This document shows, piece after piece, positions 34,200 through 45,484 of a stretch of DNA of 64,000 bases. Each line of letters starts with the position of its first letter. Within the stretch, counting starts at the first letter, position 1. The DNA comes from Ascarosepion bandense (lineage: Eukaryota; Mollusca; Cephalopoda; Sepiida; Sepiidae), in the NCBI GenBank assembly GCA_037127315.1, contig JBBBDQ010001188.1, positions 1,272,001-1,336,000 of the forward strand, in the 5' to 3' direction. The position numbers and the translations under genes were made by a program. The notes under the pieces are model-generated. The model was not told where the DNA came from and did no database searches. It worked only from the letters and a program-made list of their open reading frames with translations.

Positions 34200-35450
34200 T
34201 TCTCAAATTTTAATACTTAATAAATTTATGATTAGAAATTATGTTTATAAATTTATGGTAAGAAATTGCTTTTTAAACTTTTATGATAAGAAATTATATT
34301 TATAAGTTTATGATAAGAAACTGTTTTTTTAAATTTATCATAAGAAATTATTTATATAAATTTAAGATAAGAAATTATGTTTATAAATTTATGATAAGAA
34401 ATTAGGTTTATGAATTTAAAATAAGAAATTGTATTTATAAATTTATGATAAATGTTTTTATAAATTCATGATAAGAAATTATGTTTATAAATCTATGATA
34501 AAAACTTAAGTTTAAAAATTTATGATAAGAAATTATGTTTAAAATTTATAAGATATTATCTTTACAAATTTATGAAGAAAAATTGTTTTTATAAATTTAT
34601 GATAAGAACTTCTGTTTTTAAATTTATAATAAGAACTAATGTTTATATATTTATGATAAGAAAGTATGTTTATAAATTCATGATAAAAATTGTTTTTATA
34701 AATTTACGAGAAGAAAGTATGTTTATAAATTTATGTTAAGAAATTATGTTTACAAATTTATGAAGAAAAATTGTTTTTATAAATTTATGATAAGAACTTC
34801 TGTTTTTAAATTTATAATAAGAACTAATGTTTATATATTTATGATAAGAAAGTATGTTTATAAATTCATGATAAAAATTGTTTTTATAAATTTACGAGAA
34901 GAAAGTATGTTTATAAATTTATGTTAAGAAATTATGTTTACAAATTTATGAAGAAAAATTGTTTTTATAAAATTATGAAAGGAACTTATGTTTATAAATT
35001 GATGATAAAAACTTATATTTATAAATTTGTGATAAAAAATTATGTTTATAAATTCAGGAAGAACAATCGTTTTTATAAATTTATGATAAGAAATTATTTT
35101 TATAAATTTATGATAAGAAATGATGTTTATAAATTTATGATAAATTATGTTTAGAAATTTATGATAAAAAATTATACTCATAAAATTATAAGAAATTATA
35201 TTTATAAATTTATGATAAACATTGTTTTTATAATTTATAATAAATTATGTTTCTAAATTTATGATAAAAAATTGTTTTTATCAATTAATGATAAAAATCT
35301 TTCTTATAAATTTATGACAAGAAATTGTTTTTATAAATCTATAAAAAAATTGTGTTACTAAATTTATGATAAAAATTGTTTTTACAAATTTATACGAAGT
35401 TATGTTTATAAAATTATGTTAAAAATAGTTTTTCTATTTTTCATGAAGTG
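34200..35450. repeat. AT-rich minisatellite, ~27-30-bp unit
   Basis: About 40 degenerate repeats of TTATAAATTTATGATAAGAA with ATTATGTTTA. A ~190-bp block (34545-34735) is repeated nearly exactly at 34735-34935, showing higher-order duplication. Frames rich in YKFM are artefacts. Confidence 0.9.
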
Positions 35451-35584
35451 ATTAATGATAGATATTACATTGCATTAGTTTTAATTATTTTAGTTTTTAG
35501 AATGTTGCAAATATAAAATTATTCTTGTAAATAAACTATCTAATAAATTAATATTAATATTTTTCTTGTAAATTCTAAAGAAGG

Positions 35585-35850
35585 AAACTATAGCTTAATG
35601 GATAAAAGTGTTAGTTTAATCCATCTAGTTGTGAGTTCAATACTTAGCTACAGCAGTGATGAACTTAGAGAGTTAAAAAAGATAACTAAGACATCTGAAA
35701 GTGCCATGACTTTTGGAACAAGAACAACAACAATAATAAGAAATAGTTTTGTTTAAAATTCCATTCACCTGAAGAAGTCCGGAGCGTATCATAGCTGAAA
35801 TGTTGTGAATAGGACAACAATCCGAACAATGTAAGTAATCTTTCTTAACT
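35585..35850 (+). mobile_element. tRNA-derived SINE (family 2)
   Basis: GTGTTAGTTTAATCCATCTA, GTGAGTTCAATACTTAGC (B box), GTTAAAAAAGATAACTAAG, and tail CACCTGAAGAAGTCCGGAGC...CTGAAATGTTG. Its core segment at 35769-35800 is hammerhead-like, with a weak stem II. Confidence 0.7.
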
Positions 35851-36053
35851 TTCAGTACTATTTCGGCCATAATTATTTGAGCCCTAATTCATAAAGGAAA
35901 AAATACATAATTAATTTGTGAACACCCTAATAATTTCTATAATTTGGAAAAATATTCTAATATACGGAATTCCCAGGAAGAAATGTTAACATACTTTTTA
36001 TAACTTTTTCATCTTTCAGACATAATTGATCTTTTATAACCTTGAATTCAGTC

Positions 36054-36345
36054 AGTTAAGTGTCATACGTGATACACGCTTGGGCGATTATGTCTCGAAA
36101 GAGATATGACTGACTGGGCAGAACATTTTCTCGCAGTAGGCTACCATTACTTTCTGCAATTGGCGACTAAGTTTACAGAACCCAATCTGTCCTGTTATTT
36201 AACTGGAGATAAGAGGCAGATTAATACCTTTCCCAAGTGTATTTGTGCGTAAGTGAACGCAATAAATTCAAGATGAAATCGAACTTGCTTTCCCGATTTC
36301 ATGTCCTGAGCCGATATCCACTGCACCACAACGCACATAACCGTG
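36054..36345 (-). mobile_element. tRNA-derived SINE (family 1), near full length
   Basis: Minus strand: A box TGGTGCAGTGGATATCGG, B box AAGTTCGATTTC, body with GGTATTAATCTGCC, then the tail with CATAATCGCCCAAGCG and CACTTAACTGACTG. A family-1 reference copy for the array at 49.5 kb. Confidence 0.85.
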
Positions 36346-36604
36346 AATATATTTCTTAAATATCCATTAACTTGAATTCGGCTTTCGCATATTTACTTAA
36401 ATTTAATCGATTTGTGTATAACAGATTAATTCTTGCTCTAGCATGTGAATCGACTTTTTAAAACAACTTTCGTTTATTGTTCCGCCCTTCTCGTATGTCT
36501 AAACAAGTTCCTAATTTGAGCGTCAAGTTATCGTACTTTTCAAAGAAGAAAATCCGATATGGGAATTGAGGAAATATCCAGAAATGATTCCTGAATTTTT
36601 CACT

Positions 36605-36900
36605 CACGATGGTTGTCCCACTTTTCGATGGTTGTCTTACTTTTCGATAGTTGTCTCACTTTTCGATGGTTGTCTCATCTTTCGAGAGTTGTCCCACTTT
36701 TCGATGGTTGTCTCACTTTTCGATGGTTGTCTCACCTTTCGATAGTTGTCCCACTTTTCGATGGTTGTCTCACTTTTCGATGGTTGTCTCACTTTTTGAT
36801 GGTTGTCATCACTTTTCGATGGTTGTCCCACTTTTCGATGGTTTTCTCACTTTTTGATGGTTGTCATCACTTTTCGATGGTTGTCTCACTTCTTTCTGAA
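36605..36900 (+). repeat. 19-bp minisatellite
   Basis: About 15 repeats of GATGGTTGTCTCACTTTTC with scattered changes (some 20-21 bp). Long open frames on both strands here are a by-product. Confidence 0.95.
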
Positions 36901-36974
36901 TTTAACGCTTTCTTAGAAGGCACCTTGTACTCGTTAAAAAATCTATATACACTGGGCCATTTGTCCTCAAAGAC

Positions 36975-37265
36975 AAATAACCCAGTAGATATAGATGTTG
37001 GTTAGTTCAAGTGACATGACCCAAATAGTTGTGAGTTCAATACCAAGCTACAGCAGTGGTGAACAAATAACTTACAGAGTTAACTTAAAGGGAGATAACT
37101 ACATGGCTACGAGAAGTGGTATCGCACATGGAATGAGAATGATATACCCCAGTGATCATAATAATGAGTTCGGCTCGAAATTTCTAACATCTAAAGAAGG
37201 CCGGAGCACACAGCGGCCGAAATAAGAGCAATGAAGACAATAGTTCAAAGAAAGTAAATACTGTA
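36975..37265 (+). mobile_element. tRNA-derived SINE (family 2)
   Basis: TTGGTTAGTTCAAGTGACAT (A box region), GTGAGTTCAATACCAAGC (B box), TTAAAGGGAGATAACTAC, ATGATATACCCCAGTGATC. At 37191-37222 CTAAAGA, a GGCC/GGCC stem and GAAA form a one-base-off hammerhead-like core. Confidence 0.8.
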
Positions 37266-37320
37266 AATAAAAAATATTTTTCAATATCGAAAAAGAGAGG
37301 ACTTGTTGAATATAAATTAA

Positions 37321-37983
37321 CTAGCAGTTTAGACCGGCATTCAGGTGTAATCAAAGCTTTAAAACTAATCCATGATCCTGAAGCTCACACTCTTTCGACG
37401 TTGGCACGAAAGACTAAAAAGCAATAGTTGTTTCCAGTTAAAGCGAAACTGTAGACTGAAAGACAAATGAATGGATGTAAGTCAAATTTTGATTTCCTGG
37501 TATCGATATCAAATAAGTTTTTTCGTCGTAAACTGAATCTTGAAGGCTAAATAAGTCCTCTGAGTAAATGGTATCATGGCTGAGACTAAGAACTATAATT
37601 ATAACTACTTAGAGCCAAACCGGAAGCAAAAACTAAAATAAAAGGGCTGAAAAAAATACATACAGGCAGATAAGCAGACACACACACAAACATCTTGCCT
37701 TATGTATATATATATATATAATCGATTTTCTGCACTATTGTAAGAACTGCAACTTTGAAATTTCTGAATATCGTTTTTCGTGTCTTTGTCTATGAGTGCA
37801 TCAAATTTGATTAAAATCAGACCACTCCTTCTATAACCCGATTTTTTCGATTATCGATTTTCGATAATTATCGGGGGTAACTCGACACAAAACCTGGTTA
37901 AGAACACTCGCAGACGCTTATAATACAACTGCGTAAATTTTCAAAAAAATCGTTTCAGCCGTTTTGGAGACTATAGGTAACGG

Positions 37984-38023
<40 letters not shown>

Positions 38024-38064
38024 ACACACAGAGAGACAAAGTTCCATTTATAAATAAGTTTAGA
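37321..38064 (-). mobile_element. Non-autonomous Helitron-like element, copy 4
   Basis: Plus-strand edges CTAGCAGTTTAGACCGGCAT (after A) and AAATAAGTTTAGA (before T). It ends 70 bases from the S-crystallin poly(A) signal. Confidence 0.78.
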
Positions 38065-38133
38065 TCATGTAAATATTGTGGTTTAATAAATTCGTTTTTG
38101 ATACATGTTACATGCTTATAGTTTCACATAGAA

Positions 38134-38139
38134 TTTATT
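38134..38139 (-). terminator. Candidate polyadenylation signal AATAAA for the S-crystallin/GST gene
   Basis: AATAAA on the minus strand about 75 bases past the stop codon. It is the first canonical hexamer downstream. A Helitron-like element starts just beyond it, at 38064, so the 3' UTR is probably short. Confidence 0.55.
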
Positions 38140-38213
38140 TTCAAAATAAATTTTATCAAGTTTCCGCCTCCGTAGAAAAAAAGTTTCAATTAAAGCCATT
38201 TTAGGATTGTCGT

Positions 38214-38378
38214 CTACCAGTTAGTGTTGCAACGCTTTTTCAGATAGGCACAGATCTTGGGGTGGGCAGCGACGCGTTTCCACAAGGCCATAAGTTTAGG
38301 GTAATTGTTGAACATCGACTGGTTCTCCAACATTGGGTTTTCCAGGCAACAATAACACATCATGTCGCAAAGCATCAT
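38214..38378 (-). CDS. S-crystallin/GST terminal exon (C-terminus and stop)
   Basis: 165 bp including TAG, acceptor TTTGTCCAG. It encodes [20 protein letters not shown], then [34 protein letters not shown]. The LCD motif is the N-capping region of the GST helix-6 fold, and the YPKL...W.RV..HP.I..YLK end is typical of the family. The frame is open from acceptor to stop. Confidence 0.94.
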   Translation of the reverse strand: MMLCDMMCYCCLENPMLENQSMFNNYPKLMALWKRVAAHPKICAYLKKRCNTNW

Positions 38379-40212
38379 CTGGACAAAAAAGATATATTGA
38401 GCATTAGAATATTAAATATTATCATTCAATAGTCGTTTGACTGTTTTCAATAAAAGTACTTCATACCTTGTAAACCCTTGCAATATATTTAGTGTGAATA
38501 TGTGATTCATGCTAGAAAATACCACAGATTTGCACCGAAATTAATGTTTATAAAAAACCTTTGTTCTAATAGGAGTTGATCTGTGAGGACCCCAATATTT
38601 ACTGTGTTAACTATAAGACAGAGAAAAGTAAAAATTACTTGGTGTCTTTTTTTTTTTATATATATATATAAGCGTTTCACCCCGAGCAAGGCATGTCACT
38701 GCCACTACTGCGCAGGGGGCTACATAGAGTGGAGAAAGGATGATTAAATATAGGGAATGTCAGAGGGTGGGTGATAGGCGGGTAAGGATACCGAGAATGA
38801 GGGTTGGGTAGATGAGAGTGTTCTGAGAATAATTGGGAGTTAGAGTGATAGGAGGTGTCTATTGACACTACATTTAAACACCTGGTGATTGTAGCTGTCG
38901 GGAAAGCAGAGTTGATAGGCGGGTAGGGATAGCAAGAATGGTTAAATATAGGAAACGTCAGAGGATGGGTGATAGGCGGGTAAGGATACCGAGAATGGTT
39001 AAATATAGGAAATGTCAGAGGGTGGGTGATAGGCGGGTAGGGATACCGAGAATGGTTAAATATAGGAAATGTCAGAGGGTGGGTGATAGGCGGGTAAGGA
39101 TACCGAGAATGGTTAAATATAGGAAATGTCAGAGGGTGGGTGATAGGCGGGTAAGGATACCGAGAATGGTTAAATATAGGAAATGTCAGAGGGTGGGTGA
39201 TAGGCGGGTAAGGATACCGAGAATGGTTAAATATAGGAAATGTCAGAGGGTGGGTGATAGGCGGGTAAGGATACCGAGAATGGTTAAATATAGGAAATGT
39301 CAGAGGGTGGGTGATAGGCGGGTAAGGATACCGAGAATGGTTAAATATAGGAAATGTCAGAGGGTGGGTGATAGGCGGGTAAGGATACCGAGAATGGTTA
39401 AATATAGGAAATGTCAGAGGGTGGGTGATAGGCGGGTAAGGATACCGAGAATGGTTAAATATAGGAAATGTCAGAGGGTGGGTGATAGGCGGGTAAGGAT
39501 ACCGAGAATGGTTAAATATAGGAAATGTCAGAGGGTGGGTGATAGGCGGGTAAGGATTATTCAAAATATCAAAGAAACTAGGTGATCTAAAGTAGCAGCC
39601 TATAAGGTAGCCTTATAACTGTTAACTACAGAATCGTTGCTCAAAAGATGTCGGTAATCACGTCGACATTATTTGTCTTAATGGTAATTTTGATCTGTTC
39701 AATAAAATCAAATTTGTCGCTGATCTCAAAATTGAAACTAAAATCTGTTATGATCTGGGATTGTCGATTTACACTCCTACAAAATAAGACTGCACTCTAT
39801 TAATAGTCTGCGAGAAGGTTTATTGATTCCAGTAACTTCCAGGGGAATGACTCACTGCGGTTTCTCGAATCGATTTTGAGTTAGAAAAGTTAGTTCACAA
39901 TTATTGAATCCATTGTTAGGACACCCGCTAAGAAAGTTGGTTCATTGTATGAAAATTCTTCTCACTAGAATTGATTTTGCGTAAGCTTTTTTCGTATTTG
40001 TTTTAAATGTTCTTTGTTAATGCATACCAATAGCGGAGCGTTTATGTTAACACTGTAGCAGCCGCAAGAAAATTAGCGCGATTATGCTCAAACCTCTACC
40101 ATGTAATCACAATAGTACCAACTATAAGAACACATGTGCAGAAGACACAGCTAAGTATATATAATGGTGAAAGTGCGGATAATTTTTAACTTACATTCAT
40201 GAACAGATCAAA

Positions 40213-40264
<52 letters not shown>

Positions 40265-40290
40265 GAATAAAACAAACAGATATAACCAGA

Positions 40291-40360
<70 letters not shown>

Positions 40361-40373
40361 TGAAAGAACTGGA

Positions 40374-40428
<55 letters not shown>

Positions 40429-40438
40429 TGAAAGAACT

Positions 40439-40500
<62 letters not shown>

Positions 40501-40517
40501 GATATGAAAGAACTGGA

Positions 40518-40572
<55 letters not shown>

Positions 40573-40584
40573 TGAACAGGCTGG

Positions 40585-40636
<52 letters not shown>

Positions 40637-40648
40637 TGAACAGGCTGG

Positions 40649-40704
<56 letters not shown>

Positions 40705-40718
40705 TGAAAGAACTATGG

Positions 40719-40781
<63 letters not shown>

Positions 40782-41777
40782 TGTTGCACTTTGGTGATTA
40801 CTACTAAGGAAGCGGCCATGTTTACACTGTAAAAAATGATCGGATAATGGTTAAACTTCAATCACGTGATCATAATCCTATCCAATACAAGGTCGCATGT
40901 GCAGGAGACAGTGTTACAAAACTAAAGATGTGTTTGGTGAGAGTACGGGTCATTTTGATTTACGCTCTTACAAATATATTGTATATAAAAAAGTCATATT
41001 TACTGAATGTCTCATGTATAGAATTGTTTGTTCAAAATTGGGGGTAAAAATATAAAGTCCTATGTTTAAGAAGACATTTAAAGGATATTTCTTTGAATTA
41101 ATTACTCACTTGTTCTCCCATAAAGAATTGGTTTCCACTATTTCGCATTTCAAGAGTTCTCTCCAAGAAAGGAAGGACTCTGCGGCAGGTTTCAATGTAC
41201 CTCGCTTGCATATTAGGCTGAAAAAGAAATTGAAGATTAATAATGCAGAGATGCTTCAAAATTGTGTCATGGGAAATCATTCGACATAGTACGAGAGTAT
41301 TTGAAAAAAGTCCGCAAGTCACTGATCCGATGGATCTATGTGTGTTTAACAGAAGGCGGGCTACGTTTTGAATATTTCTCATGGGTTGTTTTGTGGAGGT
41401 ACAAGAATGACCTATTGGACATATTTTTATGTGGACATTTGAACTTGTTTTGGTGTCAGAAAGCCGCCCAAAAGTTTTAAAAAGTATTTTTGAATTCTAT
41501 TTTGGATTGTATGTTTAACAGTGTCTACCGTAAACTTTAAACTTAACATGAAAACTTACGCTTATGTGAACTTTTGTCATTGTTTATCGTGAAAAACGTA
41601 TTGATAACATTTGTAAAAGTTTTTTTATCGTATATATGTATAAATATAAATATACTAGCAGTATAGCCCGGCGTTGCTCGGGTGTAACGAAAGCTTTAAA
41701 ACTTATCAATGTTCTTGGACTCACCCTAAAGAATATTTGAAATAATAAAATAATTGCGACAATTTACCAATCGCACC

Positions 41778-41821
<44 letters not shown>

Positions 41822-42293
41822 TAGCAGTATAGCCCGTTGCTTAGGTGTAACGAAAGTTTTAAAACTAATCCATGCTCCTGGAGCTCAGACTCACGCTGAA
41901 GAATATTTGTGTGAAGTTTGGTGAGAATCGGATAAAAATTGTGTATTTGTATAAAGGACATACAGACAGATAAACAGACACACACACAAATATCTTTCCT
42001 TTTATATATATATATATATATATATATAATCGATTTTCTGCATTATTGTAAGAACTGCAACCTTGAAACTTCTGAATATCGTTTCTTATGTCTTTGTCTA
42101 TGAGTGTATCAAATTTGATTAAAATCGGAACACTCCTTCTATAACTCGATTTTTTCAATTATCGATTTTCGATATTTATCGGGGGTACATCGACACAAAA
42201 CCTAGCTAAGAACACTCGCAGACGCGTATAATACAATTGTGTAAACTTTAAAGAAAATCGGTTCAGCGGTTTCAGATTTTATAGGTAACAGAT

Positions 42294-42324
<31 letters not shown>

Positions 42325-42523
42325 TTCACAGACAAAGTTCCATTTATAAATAAGTTTATATATATATATATATATATATATAGTATCACACATGGAAGGA
42401 GAATGATATACCCCAATGATCGAAACAAAGGGTTCGGTTCGAAATTCCTACCACCTGAAGAAGGCCGGAGAGTGTAACTGCTGAAACGTAGAAAATCATG
42501 TTAATAAAGATTTCAATAGTCCT

Positions 42524-42596
<73 letters not shown>

Positions 42597-42872
42597 CGTG
42601 TGTGTGTGTGTGTGTGTGTGTGTCTGGTGTTGAGTTTTTATAATGTTTAACGCCGAGATAGTTGTTTACAGTGCTTTATACTGATAAGCTCTATTTTGGC
42701 AAGCACGTTTTTATCGTAAAGTTCTAGATATCGGGTTCGAGACAGAGCGTTGGTTAGCACAAAGAGTTTTTCATTTTAACTGAGCAGGTTCATGCCGACT
42801 TCGAAGTTTCGTGACGACACTGTTATGATTTTCACTCATCAGGGCTGGTTTGTCTTCTAGACTTACATACAC

Positions 42873-42927
<55 letters not shown>

Positions 42928-43167
42928 CGTGTGTGAGTCTGTGTGTGTATGTGTGTGTTAGTGTGTGTGTATGTGTGTGTCTGTGTGTGTATGTGCAATC
43001 ATGTCCCAATGAACATTGTAGTATGCTGTCTTTTGCTTTTCAAATATTTATTTAAAAATCTTTGAGTTCATGTCTTGTTAAACAAAACTCTGAAGAATCT
43101 TAATAAAGTGAAACATGTTACATTAAAGAGAAATTTTCCTGCCTGTTCTTTACCCATTCAATTATTC

Positions 43168-43199
<32 letters not shown>

Positions 43200-45441
43200 T
43201 GTTAAAACCACCAACAGGGAAGATTTTATTCATTTTCTATTTAATTTTCCAGTATTTTTAAATTTGTTATCTCCAGCAAGAAGATGAAATACCGAATTGT
43301 TATATGCTGTAGTTCTATTTTAGAATTAATTTTATCCATTACTACTTTTTGAATCAATTTTTCCAATATTCTTACATATTTCCTTATTACTGGAGATAAG
43401 AAATGTTCCATAATGTTTTACATTCCAAGTGCTTTCAGTCATTTCACTGGCCAACTTTCACGGATGTTATTTTTGCCAAAACATGTGTATGAAATAGCTA
43501 CATTGCAAAAATAAAATTCTTGAAAATAAGCCAGTGAAGCTGCTGAAAGCGCTTGGAAAAGTCAAAAATTATGGGGCAGTTTTACGTTTTACAGCAAAAA
43601 CGAAACATGTAAGAATACTGAAAGAAATTAATTAAAAATATTAATTTAAAAAATTAATTTAAAAAATTAAAAAAATTAATTTAAAAAATTAATTTAAAAA
43701 ATTAAAAAAATTAATTAAAAAATTATGATTAATAACATTAATTTTGAAATAAAACAATTCGGTATTTCATCTCCTTCGATGTAGTCCTCTTCTGAAAACT
43801 TTACCCAGCCTCGTTTTTAATTCGTTCTTTGGGATAGCAAGCAGCTGCCTCTCCCCATTCTCTTGGATTGCTTTGACCGCTTAAAATATTGTTTCTTTTA
43901 TGTGGGACTTGATTTTTGAAAATGAAAAACGTCACTAGAAACCAGATATGAGGTATTTGCTGGTTGTGCTATAAAAAATAACTGGTACAAACCATGGTCA
44001 TGATAAAAAAAACTGTGATGTGTTGAGACGGCCACATTTCTCCCAATCACAGTTAAAAGTAACTTCCTTTTAAATGAAGAACTTCATAACTTCAAATTCC
44101 ATCTGGGACAAGAGTATTTAATCTACGCACTTTTGCTCCATTACCATATCAACGAACATGACACTTTTTATCAAACCTTTTCTCATTTAAAGAATAACAT
44201 CTAGCTTTCCATCGACGATTATTTGACGACTCCATATTTCATCTCTATCTTCATTCGCGTCGGTGTGGACCAAAATAAAATAAAATAAAAAAATCTAGGA
44301 ATGTCTGACCACACTTCCAAACTGAATGAAAAATTGAAAAATAATCTCCACGGTCAAAAATCAGAACTCGGATCCTGTTTCCAATATAATTAAGCATTTT
44401 ATTCAGAGATTGCCTTGTTCGGTGGGTGTGGCTCTGTAGGCGATGGCAATTTCTGTGACGCTATGTTAAGTGGTTAACTCTTCCAACGTACGGATACTGT
44501 GCTCATCTATACATCCTGAAACGTGGAAAGCAATATGAACGGGAAGCATCGAAACAAGTCACGGGACAATGTGATCATCACAATGTCGGAACCAAAACTG
44601 GTCTCCACGATTGAAATCGTTAGTAATTGATCTACTAAAAAAAATCATGTTAAATATTTTCACATCCATTGATTTTGTTAGAAATAAATTAATTTACTCG
44701 AATTTACAAAACCTTGCTTAGCACACTTACAAAAGGGAATCCAAAGCAAAACTCGTTAAATTTCACACCTTGATGCGAAATATGTTTTAACCAATAGAAA
44801 ACTAGGAAACATTTAAATACAAAATTCAAATAATCTTCAATGATCAGAAACAAATTCTTTTACGGACCATTTTCGCGAGCCGACGCGAAGTTTGTTCGTG
44901 ATTCAATAGAAAGGCCAAAATAACATCCGGCAGTGAATTCCCAAATGACCTTTTCGAACCCCATAAACGAAATAAAAGACTGGACAAGTCGAGTGTCGCC
45001 AGAGGGAAGATGACGAGCGTAATTGTCACGTCTCTTGACAAACGTCAAGCGATCGCTATTACTGTCTGCATATTTCTCTCTCACCTCCCACCTTTCATCT
45101 CTTTTATACTTGATGTCCAAACGGAAACCTTAAGACTGAGCGATTACGTCAAAGACACTCTGATGCAACAAACGCAAATACATACATATAAGTTACTACT
45201 ACGAACTCTTGATACCCTCAACTTCTTAATACTGTTTCTCATTGAATTTTTAACTTCCATCAGTCCATGTTATTCTTTTCTCTTAATAAATGTCTATTTA
45301 AACATACAAAATGTATACTTTTATTCTTCCACTAATGCATCTTCTGATAATTTTCTGATAATTCTGGATAAAACATGTAAGTTGCAATAAGTTTCGTTAT
45401 GTTTAACACAAGGCCAATTCAACAAAACATTAACCATCTCC

Positions 45442-45484
<43 letters not shown>

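Noticed and set aside
36613..37005. 130-codon frame with repeated FDGCLTFRWLSH
   Set aside because: 19-bp minisatellite read in frame; runs into a SINE.
38677..39585. Long repetitive open frames on both strands (295 and 215 codons)
   Set aside because: They are 19-residue readouts of a 57-bp minisatellite; openness follows from the period, and both strands are equally open.
40208..40861. 217-codon frame rich in YLSI
   Set aside because: Translation of (GATA)n/(TATC)n microsatellite.
42728..42760. Isolated GGTTCGAGAC B-box-like sequence as a tRNA
   Set aside because: No A box or cloverleaf arms around it.
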